Part shown: positions 18,236 through 28,476 of the stretch, one piece after another
How the letters are laid out: each line of letters begins with the position of its first letter
Position numbering within the stretch: position 1 is the first letter of the stretch
Assembly: GCF_032397745.1 (NCBI RefSeq)
Contig: NZ_CP135921.1
Coordinates: 930,001-994,000 of the forward strand
Length of the DNA: 64,000 nt
Direction of reading: 5' to 3'
DNA from: Bradyrhizobium prioriisuperbiae
Lineage (GTDB): Bacteria > Pseudomonadota > Alphaproteobacteria > Rhizobiales > Xanthobacteraceae
Position numbers and translations under genes: made by a program
The notes under the pieces: model-generated
Told to the model about the DNA's origin: nothing
What the model saw: the letters and a program-made list of their open reading frames with translations, nothing else
The model's database searches: none

Positions 18236-20308
18236 TCAGGCCGCCGCGGAACGATGTGCCGCGATGATCTGGTCCGCGGCGCGGCCGGTGACCTCCGCCA
18301 TGTGATCGAACCGACGGGTAAAACCACCGGCGCCAGCGGTGGCCGACCGCAGCTCGACAATCAGGTCGCCGATCTCGGCTTCGGGCATCATCGCCCGGAC
18401 CGCATCCCATCCGGACCAGTTTTCGCGGGTGTCAAACGACAGGATCTGTCCGCGCCGCCCCGACAGGATGGCGTTGATTTTCGCCGTCGCATCGGTCGGA
18501 CAGACGATCTCGACCACATAGATCGGCTCCAGCAGCACCGGCTGGCACTGCGGCAGCGCTTCGCTCATGCCGGTGCGCGCCGCCGTGCGAAACGCCAGAT
18601 CGGACGAGTCGACACTGTGATAGGAGCCGTCAGTGAGGGTGACGGCGATATCGATCACCGGGAAGCCGAGCGGGCCTCGCAACAGCGCGTCCTTGACGCC
18701 CTCCTCCACCGCCCCAATGTAGTTGCGGGGCACCGCGCCGCCGACCACTTTCTCGGTGAAGGTGAAGCCGGTGCTACGTGGCAGTGGCTTGATCTCGAGC
18801 ACTACGTCGCCGAACTGGCCGTGGCCACCGGACTGCTTCTTGTGACGGCCGCGCTGGGTGATCGGCTTGCGGATGGTTTCCTGATAACCGACGCCGGGCG
18901 GATGCTGCTTGACGTTGACGCCGAAGCGATCGCGCAACCGCTCCAGCGCCACCCGCAGATGCATCTCGCCCTGTCCCCACACGACCATCTCATGGGTCAG
19001 CGGATCGTGAATAACGGTCAGCGACGGGTCCTCCTCATACAACCGCGTCAGCGCCTGGCCGAGCTTGACGTCGTCCTTGCGGTCGACTGCAGCAAGCGCG
19101 ATCGCGAGCACCGGAGACAATGACGCGATCTCGATCAATGACGCCGGCGCGGTCTTGCCCGACGAAATCGTATCGCCGGTCTTGATCTGGTCGAGCTTGC
19201 CGAGCGCGATCACGTCGCCCGCATCGGCCGACGTGCGTTTGGTATCGCTCGCCGCGGAGGCCGCCGACATGCCGGAGACGCGACCGGAACGGCCATCCGA
19301 CGATTGCACGGTGGCCCCCTCCTCCATGTGCCCGGCCAGCACCCGGCTAAGCGACAGCTTGCCGCCATGCTGCAGATGCGCCGTCTTCATCACGTAAGCG
19401 ATCGCGTCCTTGCCTGTCGCAGCGGCTCCAAGGCGCTTCGCTGTCTCCGCCACGCCCGGGCATTCATGCCGCAGCGCCTTCATCAACCGCAGCACGCCGT
19501 TCTCGCGTGTCGCCGACCCCAGCAGCACCGGACAAATCTGCCCGTCGCGCAACTCCTTCGCCAGATCGTCGAACACGGCATCGCGCGGCGGCGGAATATC
19601 TTCCAGCAATTGCTCCATCAACCGGTCGTCGTGATCGGCCAGCTTTTCAAGCATGGTGAAGCGGGCTTCCTTTTCGCGATCGAGATCGCTGCCTTCCAGC
19701 GCCACCACCTCGGAGGGCATGTGCTCGCGGTAAACGAAGGCGCGCTCCAGCGCGAGGTCGACGAAGCCGGCGATAATATTGTCGGTCCAGATCGGAATCT
19801 GCCGCAGCACCAGCGGCACCCGCGAGGCCGGCTGCAGCGTGGCCAGCGTCTCGCGCACCCGCTGATCCGCCTTGTCGATCTTGTTCAGAAACAGAAAGCG
19901 CGGAATGCCGAGGTCTTCCAGCTCGCGCATGATGATCTGAAGCTGCGGCAGCTTGCGCTGGTCGGCCTCGCAGACCACCACCGCGGCATCGACCGCCGGC
20001 AGCGCCGTACGCATGTCGTGGATGAACTCCACTGATCCCGGGCAGTCGATGAAGGTATAGGTATCGCCCATGAAGGTCGTGGTGGCTGCGGTCAGCCCGA
20101 CGCTCATGCGATGGCTGCGCGCCTCCGGGGATGAATCTCCGAAAGTGGTGCCTGCTTCGACGGTGCCTGGTTTGGGGATTGCGCCTGTGCGCGCGAGGAT
20201 AGCCTCGAGAAGGGTGGTCTTACCGCTTTGGAATGGGCCCACGAGCGCAATGCACCGTGGACCTCGGGGACTTCTGACATCAAGTCCCTTTGAGACTTCG
20301 TGTCCCAT
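18236..20308 (-). CDS. EF-G-like translational GTPase (non-canonical)
   Basis: A 690-residue protein with the five-domain EF-G layout: a GTPase domain (G1 GPFQSGKTT at residues 24-32, G4 NKID at 142-145), then domains II-V with the domain IV segment GVGYQETIRKP and the C-terminal GRRGQILSF. It belongs to the EF-G-like group that is separate from FusA. Two departures stand out: G3 reads DCPGSVEF, with Ser92 where EF-G has the catalytic His of DTPGH, and the switch I region (DSSPEARSHRMSVG) is unlike EF-G. Function is unknown; it is probably ribosome-related. It stands alone, not in a str operon. Confidence 0.9.
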   Translation of the reverse strand: MGHEVSKGLDVRSPRGPRCIALVGPFQSGKTTLLEAILARTGAIPKPGTVEAGTTFGDSSPEARSHRMSVGLTAATTTFMGDTYTFIDCPGSVEFIHDMRTALPAVDAAVVVCEADQRKLPQLQIIMRELEDLGIPRFLFLNKIDKADQRVRETLATLQPASRVPLVLRQIPIWTDNIIAGFVDLALERAFVYREHMPSEVVALEGSDLDREKEARFTMLEKLADHDDRLMEQLLEDIPPPRDAVFDDLAKELRDGQICPVLLGSATRENGVLRLMKALRHECPGVAETAKRLGAAATGKDAIAYVMKTAHLQHGGKLSLSRVLAGHMEEGATVQSSDGRSGRVSGMSAASAASDTKRTSADAGDVIALGKLDQIKTGDTISSGKTAPASLIEIASLSPVLAIALAAVDRKDDVKLGQALTRLYEEDPSLTVIHDPLTHEMVVWGQGEMHLRVALERLRDRFGVNVKQHPPGVGYQETIRKPITQRGRHKKQSGGHGQFGDVVLEIKPLPRSTGFTFTEKVVGGAVPRNYIGAVEEGVKDALLRGPLGFPVIDIAVTLTDGSYHSVDSSDLAFRTAARTGMSEALPQCQPVLLEPIYVVEIVCPTDATAKINAILSGRRGQILSFDTRENWSGWDAVRAMMPEAEIGDLIVELRSATAGAGGFTRRFDHMAEVTGRAADQIIAAHRSAAA

Positions 20309-20465
20309 TGCCGCCTCCTGACTGGAGCTCGGCCCATGATTGGGTCGGCGACGGGGATCGTCTCAGGGGTCCGCCCGGTTGGCAAGGACGAAACTTGCGG
20401 CTCTGCAACATGACGCCAGCCGACCGTCAAAGGAGCTGCCGTCTGCCACGTCGGCGCAAGACAAA

Positions 20466-20492
20466 CGGCCGATACGAAATTCGTATCGGCCG
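20466..20492 (-). terminator. Perfect 13-bp inverted repeat after a DUF992 gene
   Basis: CGGCCGATACGAA and TTCGTATCGGCCG pair around a single central base, 33 nt after the stop of the gene at 20525. The minus-strand tail (TTTGTC) is short, so termination is likely but not strong. Confidence 0.6.
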
Positions 20493-20524
20493 CCTCAGGT
20501 CAGATCACGTCAAATTGTCTGGAT

Positions 20525-21004
20525 TCAGCGTCCCGGACGCAGGGTCAGCTCGGCAACGCCCGCCGCGATGCTGATGCCAACCTGACCCTGCAGGCTGAGC
20601 GGCTGCAACGCGAACGAATTCGTTGAACCACCGATCAACGCGTTGCCGCCGACACCGACGCCGACCGTAGCGCTGCCCTGCACGCCGCCGTAGCCGCCGG
20701 AGAGATCGCCGGGACCGATCCGGTTGGTGGGGGCGAACACTGCCCAGGCCAGCGCGCTCTGCTCGGTAATGCCGAGGTCGAGGCCGATCTTGCGGATCTG
20801 CGCCACATAATAATCCGGCGCCCGGCCGTCGGCGTTGAACACGCAGGACAGGTTGGTGACCGAGCCGACGATGAAGCCGAGGCTCGAGCCGCCGCGGCAC
20901 TCGAGCACGCCGACCTGAACGCGGCCTTGCTGGGCATGAGCAAGCGTGAACGACGCTGCAAGTGTGATGGCGGCAACTCCGAGGAGTGCAGACAGGCGGC
21001 GCAT
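20525..21004 (-). CDS. Secreted DUF992 protein
   Basis: A 159-residue exported protein. I choose ATG 21004 because it starts a classic signal peptide (MRRLSALLGVAAITLAASF, cleavage near AHAQQ); 53 codons upstream are open but not protein-like. The mature part matches DUF992: VQVGVLECRGGSSLGFIVGS, LSCVF with a conserved second Cys, then glycine-rich strands and FALQPLSLQGQVG. The two cysteines probably form a disulfide. Function is unknown. It is a tandem paralogue of the next gene, with a terminator between them. Confidence 0.87.
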   Translation of the reverse strand: MRRLSALLGVAAITLAASFTLAHAQQGRVQVGVLECRGGSSLGFIVGSVTNLSCVFNADGRAPDYYVAQIRKIGLDLGITEQSALAWAVFAPTNRIGPGDLSGGYGGVQGSATVGVGVGGNALIGGSTNSFALQPLSLQGQVGISIAAGVAELTLRPGR

Positions 21005-21174
21005 GGGTAATCTCCAGCTGGGTCGCAAGGGCGACGGACGGACATGACGGAAGAAGACGACGAACAGCAAAGGCGGCAAAAGCGCGGGGGGCGCGCGTAA
21101 GGCACTTCGAACCGGTGTCATTAGTCCATAGCAGGGCGCAATGTTCAATGACGCCGCGGCCACACACGCCCAAC

Positions 21175-21202
21175 AAAAAAGGCCCGCAGTTGCGGGCCTT
21201 TT
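21175..21202 (-). terminator. Rho-independent terminator between the DUF992 paralogues
   Basis: An 8-bp stem (GGCCCGCA / TGCGGGCC) with a 2-nt centre is followed on the minus strand by six T residues, 45 nt after the stop at 21248. Confidence 0.9.
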
Positions 21203-21247
21203 GAGCTGTCAACGAGAGCCTGGACCTGTCAGTCCGGCTCCGTCGTC

Positions 21248-21766
21248 TTAGTGATGATGACGATGGCGACGGTGAGCGCGGCGCTTCGGACCGAGATCGG
21301 CCGGGCGCAGCTGGACGTCGACAATGCCGGCGACGGCAGCAAGACCGGTCTGGCCCTGCAGGCTAAGCGGCTGCAGCGAGTAGGCGTTGGCCGAACCGCC
21401 GACCAGAAGGTTGGCACCGATGCCGACACCGACCGTCGCGTTGGCGCCGATGCCGCCATACTGTCCGGCAAGCGCGCCACGTCCGACGCGATAGGTCGGG
21501 GCGTTCACGGCCCAGGCAAGGCCGGTCTGCTGGGTGACACCGAGGTCAAGGCCGTAGCGATGAACGCTGGCGATATAGGGCTCGGCCGAGCGGCCGTCGT
21601 TGCTGCGGAAAATGCACTGCAGCTCGGTGGCCGAACCAACGACGAAACCGACGTTCTGACCGCCCTGGCACTCGAGAATGCCAGCCTGAACCTGCTGGGC
21701 ATTGGCGGATGCGAATGACGCGATGAGCGTCGCGGTGGCGATGCCGATGAGGGCAGGTAGACGCAT
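21248..21766 (-). CDS. Secreted DUF992 protein with His-rich tail
   Basis: A 172-residue paralogue of the previous protein, with the same order of motifs: signal peptide ending SANAQQ, VQAGILECQGGQNVGFVVGS, LQCIF, a glycine-rich centre and YSLQPLSLQGQTG. It differs by a basic, histidine-rich C-terminal extension (RRAHRRHRHHH) absent from the neighbour, which could bind metal or simply be disordered. It arose presumably by tandem duplication. Function unknown. Confidence 0.87.
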   Translation of the reverse strand: MRLPALIGIATATLIASFASANAQQVQAGILECQGGQNVGFVVGSATELQCIFRSNDGRSAEPYIASVHRYGLDLGVTQQTGLAWAVNAPTYRVGRGALAGQYGGIGANATVGVGIGANLLVGGSANAYSLQPLSLQGQTGLAAVAGIVDVQLRPADLGPKRRAHRRHRHHH

Positions 21767-21897
21767 GATGTTTGACTCCGGAGGAAAGATTTTTTGAACG
21801 CGGCAGACGATGAGACAAGCGCCGTGTCAAAAACATGGCGCTTTCTAAAAAAAGCCGCGATAGTCGCTAACGGGCAACACAGAACCGATCTAAACGG

Positions 21898-23169
<1,272 letters not shown>

Positions 23170-23296
23170 CTAAAGCCCGCGTTCCAGCACCGCAAGAAGC
23201 TTCGCCGAAAAGATGCGGAAATGCCGGCCGGACTAAGGAAACCTTAAAGACGGGTCCGCTACCCTCCGCGCAACATTCGTCAATTTTTGCAGGTAA

Positions 23297-24538
23297 ATGG
23301 CTCATTTTTGGCAATCGCTGCGGAGCGGCGGCTGGCTTACCCCGGCGCGAGTGTGCGGCTATAGCCTGCTGCTGCTCGGCATGACGCTGGCGGGGCTGCT
23401 GGCCTGGGTGGCGCTGTCGGATCACGGGATCGACCGCAACGGCAAGCCGCTGGGGACCGATTTCTCGAATGTCTATGCCGCCGGCGTGCTGACCCTGAGC
23501 GGCCAGGCCGCGGACGCCTACGACCCACCGCGCCAGTACGCCGCTGAACGGGCGGTGTTCGGGGGGCGCGAGGTGCCGTTTTTCGGCTGGCACTATCCAC
23601 CGTTCTTCTTCGTGGTGGCCGCTCTGGTTGCGACCATGCCCTATGCATGGGGACTTGCCCTATGGCTCGCCACCAGCGGGCTCGCCTACCTCGCAACGAT
23701 CCGTGCGATCCTGCCGAACCGCAGCATCGCCTTTGACATCGGGCTTGCGGCGCTCGCCTTCCCCGCTGTTCTCGTCAACATCGGGCACGGCCAGAACGGA
23801 TTCATGACGGCGGCACTGCTCGGCGCAGGACTCCATTTGCTCGATCGCCGGCCAGCGCTCGCCGGCCTGCTGATCGGCCTCCTGGCCTACAAGCCGCAAT
23901 TCGGCGTGTTGATCCCACTGGTGCTGCTGGTCAGTGGACGCTGGACTACAATCGCGGCGGCCGCAGCCACCGTCGGCGCGCTGATCGCCATGACCTTCGC
24001 GGTGTTCGGCGCCGGCGTCTGGCAGGCCTTTTTCGCGTCGATGACGTTCACGCAACAGGTGGTGCTCGAACAGGGCGGCACCGGTTGGGAGAAAATCCAG
24101 TCGATCTTTTCGGCGACACGGATGTGGGGTGCCAGCCTTCCGGTGGCGTATGCGGTTCAGTCCGCGCTCGCGCTGGCACTCGCGGCAAGTCTCGCGTGGC
24201 TGTGGCGCAGTGACGCCGGGCGCGAACTCAAGGCTTCAGCGCTGGCGACGGCGTGCCTCCTGGCCACACCATATGTGCTCGACTACGACCTCGTCGTGCT
24301 GGCGGTGTCGATCGCATTCTTCGTCCGCCACGGACTGACGCACGGCTTCCGCGACTACGAGATCAGCCTGCTCGCCGCAGTCTGGACCGTGCCCCTGATC
24401 ACGCGCAGCGTGGCCGGGGTTACCGGCATCCCGCTCGGGCTCATCGTCGTGATGGCGCTGTATGTGCTGACACTGCGGCGTGCGGTCACCGATATCGGTG
24501 GCGTGAGCATTTTCAACCATCGCCTCGCGCGCGTGTGA
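23297..24538 (+). CDS. Polytopic membrane glycosyltransferase (GT87 / DUF2029 type)
   Basis: A 413-residue inner-membrane protein with about ten hydrophobic helices. The first outer loop after helix 1 carries GTDFSNVYAAGVL and further on the region FFGWHYPPFFF, the pattern of GT87 polyprenol-phosphate-mannose-dependent mannosyltransferases; the Asp in GTDF is the likely catalytic position. A CAGGTAA ribosome site precedes the ATG. The acceptor glycan is unknown and there are no other glycan genes nearby. The fold group is well supported, the sugar specificity is not. Confidence 0.8.
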   Translation: MAHFWQSLRSGGWLTPARVCGYSLLLLGMTLAGLLAWVALSDHGIDRNGKPLGTDFSNVYAAGVLTLSGQAADAYDPPRQYAAERAVFGGREVPFFGWHYPPFFFVVAALVATMPYAWGLALWLATSGLAYLATIRAILPNRSIAFDIGLAALAFPAVLVNIGHGQNGFMTAALLGAGLHLLDRRPALAGLLIGLLAYKPQFGVLIPLVLLVSGRWTTIAAAAATVGALIAMTFAVFGAGVWQAFFASMTFTQQVVLEQGGTGWEKIQSIFSATRMWGASLPVAYAVQSALALALAASLAWLWRSDAGRELKASALATACLLATPYVLDYDLVVLAVSIAFFVRHGLTHGFRDYEISLLAAVWTVPLITRSVAGVTGIPLGLIVVMALYVLTLRRAVTDIGGVSIFNHRLARV

Positions 24539-24740
24539 GTCGCGGGACACTGGTTCTGTGGGCCTTGTTCCGAAGATCCTGATTTTGCCAGTATTGATGA
24601 TGCCAGCATGTTCTGCTGCGCCTGTGGCATGCTGCACTGCACTTTGACTTTTTCAAAATCGAGGGGGTTGCAGCACGGCATCGCAGACACCATTCTTGGT
24701 GCGCAGCGGGAGAACGGTCGTGCATACCGGACGACGATCG

Positions 24741-25391
24741 ATGTACAAACTTTATACGATGCAGCGCTCAGGCAACAGCTACAAGGTTCGCCTTGCGCTG
24801 GCGTTGATGAACGCGCCGTATCATGCGATCGAAATCGACATCCTGAAGGGCGAAAGCCGCACCCCCGAATTCCTTGCAAAGAATCCCAACGGGCAGGTGC
24901 CGCTTCTGGAAGTGGCCGACGGTCGCTATCTCGCTGAGTCCAACGCCATCCTCTGGTATGTCGCAATCGGGACTTCGCTGGCGCCGGAAAGCCGGCTCGA
25001 TCGCGCCGATGCGATGCAGTGGATGTTCTTCGAGCAGCACGCACTCGAGCCGAACATTGGCGCGGCCTATTTCTGGCTGTCGCTGGTCAAGGGCGGCCGT
25101 GAACTGCATGCCTATTCGCTGGAAGACTGGATGGAGCGCGGCTATCGCGCGCTGCAGGTGATGGAGAATCATCTGCAGACTCGCGACTATTTCGCCGCCG
25201 GTCAGCTCACGGTGGCGGACATCGCGCTGTATGGCTACACTCACGTCGCCGACCAATGCGACTACGACCTGTCCGGCTTCCCTGCGGTTCGCGCCTGGCT
25301 CACGCGCATCGAGCAGGAGCCCCGGTTCGTGGCGATGGACTGGGCCCCGACCGAGGTGCCCGAAGACGAGACCGGCGTCCCCGCGGAATGA
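24741..25391 (+). CDS. Glutathione S-transferase family protein
   Basis: A 216-residue two-domain GST. The N-terminal thioredoxin-like domain starts MYKLYTMQRSGNSYKVRLAL, with the cis-Pro motif GQVPLLEV and the glutathione-contacting ESNAI; the C-terminal helical domain has DYFAAGQLTVADIALYGYTH with the conserved Asp cap. The ATG at 24741 begins the domain; a TTG at 24696 would add 15 unlikely residues. It is related to the broken GST at 6413-6997. Substrate unknown. Confidence 0.88.
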   Translation: MYKLYTMQRSGNSYKVRLALALMNAPYHAIEIDILKGESRTPEFLAKNPNGQVPLLEVADGRYLAESNAILWYVAIGTSLAPESRLDRADAMQWMFFEQHALEPNIGAAYFWLSLVKGGRELHAYSLEDWMERGYRALQVMENHLQTRDYFAAGQLTVADIALYGYTHVADQCDYDLSGFPAVRAWLTRIEQEPRFVAMDWAPTEVPEDETGVPAE

Positions 25392-25564
25392 AGTGTGGGA
25401 TCAGCGGGGGCAACTGAAATTTCGCCGGTTTTTCGCCTCGATTTCGCCATTTCCGCCGCGCGGACGGCCGCAATCTTGACGGTGCTTTTTGCCAGATTCC
25501 GGCGATGCGGTGATTCGCCCGCAGCGCGTATGTCGCAACATGTTTTAACCATGGACGAACGACC

Positions 25565-25735
25565 ATGACCCGGTCGCGGAGTGCAGGCCACGGTTTTGGA
25601 GACCGTGCCGCACTTGCTGCTTCTCGCCTGAAAAACACCATCGCGGCTTCGCTCGCGATCGGATCGCTGTCGCTGTGCCTGATCGTCACGCTCACCATGC
25701 TGTCGATCCGGATGGTCGCCGCGATGCCCATGTGA
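25565..25735 (+). CDS. Predicted 56-residue single-span membrane protein
   Basis: This short frame starts at ATG 25565 behind GGACGA. It gives a basic N-terminal half (MTRSRSAGHGFGDRAALAAS), then LKNTIAASLAIG and a strongly hydrophobic helix (SLSLCLIVTLTMLSIRMVAAM), ending at TGA. Basic residues before the helix suggest N-in orientation. The third-position GC bias looks like coding DNA. It lies 92 nt before the sugar dehydrogenase, in the same direction. I do not recognise a family; coding status is inferred. Confidence 0.55.
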   Translation: MTRSRSAGHGFGDRAALAASRLKNTIAASLAIGSLSLCLIVTLTMLSIRMVAAMPM

Positions 25736-25827
25736 GCGCGGCAGGCGCCATTTTGCACGTTGCACCATTGCATCAGCGGTCATTCGCTTAGGCGGCGAAG
25801 CCATCCGCCTCATACCAGAGACGCCCG

Positions 25828-26991
25828 ATGAAAACGCCCATTGTTCTCGTGACTGCATCGCTGACGCTTGCGATCGTGCTCACCACCAGTTTGGTAATCG
25901 CCACCGGCACGCGCGGTGATAATCCATCGTTCGGATCGTCCGCCGGGCCGCTCGAGGTCGAAACCATCGCCAGCGGCCTGATGCACCCCTGGGCGCTCGC
26001 CTTCCTGCCTGACAACCGCATGCTGGTCACCGAGCGTCCCGGACGCATGCGCATCGTCACGCGTGACGGCAAACTGTCGCCGCCGCTCGTCGGCGTCCCC
26101 GACGTCTGGGCCTCCGGTCAGGGCGGCCTGCTCGACGTCATCACCGACAGATCGTTCGCCGACAACCGCACAATCTATTTCTGCTATGCCGAGCGCGTGG
26201 CTGGTGGCGGCCGCACCGCGGTCGCGCGCGCCACGCTTGCCGACGGCGCCTCGCCGCGCCTGGCCGACGTGAAGGTGATCTTCCGCCAGGACGGTCCGCT
26301 CTCCTCCGGCAACCACTATGGCTGTCGCATCGCGCAGGGGTCCGACGGCAACCTGTTCGTTACCCTCGGCGAGCATTTCAGCCCACGCAACGAAGCGCAG
26401 AACCTCGGCAATCATCTCGGCAAGCTGATCCGCATCACGCCGGACGGCGCGGCACCGAGCGACAATCCATTCGTCGGGCGCAGCGATGCGAGGCCCGAAA
26501 TCTGGAGCTACGGCCATCGCAACGAACAGGGCCTCGCCATCAACCCTGCCACCGGCGATCTCTGGGAAATCGAGCACGGCCCGCGCGGCGGTGACGAAGT
26601 CAACATCATCGGCAAAGGCAAGAACTACGGCTGGCCGGTGATCGGTTACGGCATCGACTACAGCGGCGCGAAAATTCACGACAGCACTGCCAAGGACGGC
26701 ATGGAGCAGCCGGTCAAATACTGGGTGCCGTCGATCGCTCCCTCGGGCATGACGTTCTATACGGGGGCGAGTTTTCCGTCCTGGAAAGGTAGCCTGTTCA
26801 CCGGCGCGCTCGCCGGCCAGATGCTGGTACGCCTGACGCTCAACGGCAACAAGGTCACCGGCGAGGAACGTCTGCTGCAAAACCTCAACGAACGCATTCG
26901 CGACGTTCGGCAAGGACCGGACGGCGCGCTGTGGCTTTTGACCGACACCCAGGCCGGCCGCATTCTGCGCGTGATGCCGGCGCCAAAATAG
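25828..26991 (+). CDS. PQQ-dependent aldose sugar dehydrogenase type (YliI/Asd-like), periplasmic
   Basis: A 387-residue beta-propeller protein of the soluble glucose/sorbosone dehydrogenase family, which oxidises aldoses in the periplasm using PQQ. The signal sequence is MKTPIVLVTASLTLAIVLTT. Domain motifs: GLMHPWALAFLPDNRMLVTER, the catalytic-His region GNHYGCRIAQG, YGHRNEQGLAINP and EIEHGPRGGDEVN followed by GKNYGWP. These fit the E. coli YliI group. The organism would need a PQQ supply, which this window does not show. It is preceded by the small membrane protein at 25565. Confidence 0.9.
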   Translation: MKTPIVLVTASLTLAIVLTTSLVIATGTRGDNPSFGSSAGPLEVETIASGLMHPWALAFLPDNRMLVTERPGRMRIVTRDGKLSPPLVGVPDVWASGQGGLLDVITDRSFADNRTIYFCYAERVAGGGRTAVARATLADGASPRLADVKVIFRQDGPLSSGNHYGCRIAQGSDGNLFVTLGEHFSPRNEAQNLGNHLGKLIRITPDGAAPSDNPFVGRSDARPEIWSYGHRNEQGLAINPATGDLWEIEHGPRGGDEVNIIGKGKNYGWPVIGYGIDYSGAKIHDSTAKDGMEQPVKYWVPSIAPSGMTFYTGASFPSWKGSLFTGALAGQMLVRLTLNGNKVTGEERLLQNLNERIRDVRQGPDGALWLLTDTQAGRILRVMPAPK

Positions 26992-27324
26992 CCGGAACGG
27001 CCAAGCGCCCTGTTACCGCTTTCCACGCATTGGGCATGAGACGAGTACCGGCGGCGATCGGCATAAAGCCGGCCCACCGATCGAATGCATAACCTCCCCC
27101 GGATATCAATCGCACGACGATGGTGCACGCGAACGCACCCGCCCCTGTTCTGGAACGTCTCGATTCCAGATATCGCGACCTTGAAGCGCGATCCTTGATT
27201 CAAATTTGGTGAAATCCGCGACATTCGCCTTAGAACTTCGTTAGCGCCGACGGCGAAAACACGATGCTACCACAACAGACACGCAACATTCACAGGGCTA
27301 ATCTGAGCGCGAACGGTGAGTTCC
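26992..27324. other. Intergenic region with a 7-bp inverted repeat
   Basis: About 330 nt between the sugar dehydrogenase and the PAS gene. No protein-like frame is seen. TCTGGAA (27149-27155) and TTCCAGA (27164-27170) form an inverted repeat with an 8-nt centre, possibly an operator or small hairpin. No T-run follows it. Confidence 0.5.
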
Positions 27325-28155
27325 ATGCGCTTGGACTGGCGAACGGTATCGGGACCTTTTGCGGCGGCCGCACTAGCGGTCGCAATATTCGTTATCGACC
27401 GGTGGGTCGTTGCCGTCCCCGAGGCAGCGGCGTTGTGCATCGGTGCGGTGGCGCTGTCGGCGGCGGTTGGCGGAATAGGCTCCGGCCTCGCAAGCGCCGC
27501 TATCTCCATTCTGTTCACTGCGCTGCTTCTGATGCCGTCGGACGCACCGCCGCTGGCCGGCCCGCAGTTCGCGAGGTTGATCGTCGTCTGCGTCGCCGCC
27601 CCGGCCATCGCGTCGATCATCGGTCTCATGCAATCAAAACTCACCGGCGCCATCGCGCGCGAGCGCGAGCGGCGCATGAGGCTCGAACAATTGTCCGGCG
27701 CGCTCGACGAGATGGATATCGGCGTCGTGCTGCTCGACACCGACACCCGCGCCCAGTTCATCAACCGTGCTTTTCGGGAGATGTTCAGGCTGAGCGAACA
27801 GCAGGCACGGAACAAGCCTCCATTCGTAGCCCTGATGTATCACGGCCGCGATATCCATGCCTACGAGATGCCTGAAGCCGAACTCGGCTCCTACATCTCG
27901 ACGCGCATCGCCCAGGTCCGCAGCGGCGATCCGACGCCGATCGACCTCAAGCTGACTGATGGCCAGGTATTGCGTTTCCGCTGCGCAGCACTGCCTGACG
28001 GAGGCCGGATGCTGACCTACATGCCGATCACCGATCTGATCCGGCGCAGCGACAATCCCGCCGACCGGGACATGCTGCTGGCACAGCGGGCCGGGCGCGG
28101 CAATGCCGACTGGATGATGCGACATGCAGCGAGGACACTGGGTGCGGCCGAATAG
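27325..28155 (+). CDS. Membrane PAS-domain protein without output domain
   Basis: A 276-residue protein. Residues 10-105 carry about four helices resembling the DUF4118 (KdpD-like) membrane module, e.g. GGIGSGLASAAISILFTALLL. A short coiled coil (RERERRMRLEQLSGALDEMD) leads into a PAS domain with GVVLLDTDTRAQFINRAFREMF and LSEQQARNKP. It ends after the PAS fold, with no kinase, GGDEF or HTH domain, so it must act through partners or be a remnant. ATG 27325 has GGTGAG nearby; a GTG at 27316 is possible. Confidence 0.82.
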   Translation: MRLDWRTVSGPFAAAALAVAIFVIDRWVVAVPEAAALCIGAVALSAAVGGIGSGLASAAISILFTALLLMPSDAPPLAGPQFARLIVVCVAAPAIASIIGLMQSKLTGAIARERERRMRLEQLSGALDEMDIGVVLLDTDTRAQFINRAFREMFRLSEQQARNKPPFVALMYHGRDIHAYEMPEAELGSYISTRIAQVRSGDPTPIDLKLTDGQVLRFRCAALPDGGRMLTYMPITDLIRRSDNPADRDMLLAQRAGRGNADWMMRHAARTLGAAE

Positions 28156-28476
28156 TGCTGTGGACAACTGCGATCCGATCGCAACCGGAAACAAATCCGG
28201 CAGCAGTCGTATCTTTTTGCCCGCGCAGAAAAAATCGGCATTTTCTCGTCCGCGTATCGCGGATGTCGGCGTCATAAATGCACAACAAAACCGGGCTAGC
28301 CTTTTGTCTGGACGCTGGTCTACCCCCCGTCGCTGATCAGGCGTGCCAGTGCGTATCCGGCACGAGCCAAGGCGCTTCTACAATCACGCGCTTTTGCAAT
28401 CAGGGTACGCGCTCAATCTGAGAGTCGAGCATTTCACGGCACCCCGAACTCCGACCCGCCGGACAAATGCTTTGAG
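28156..28476. other. Non-coding stretch ending in a strong terminator, candidate small RNA
   Basis: About 320 nt with no convincing frame. The first third is comparatively AT-rich (28190-28290) and could hold a promoter; the stretch ends in a strong intrinsic terminator about 320 nt after the PAS gene, far for that gene's own 3' end. This could be a long untranslated tail or an independent transcript. I could not match it to 6S, SRP, tmRNA or RNase P RNA. Confidence 0.35.
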
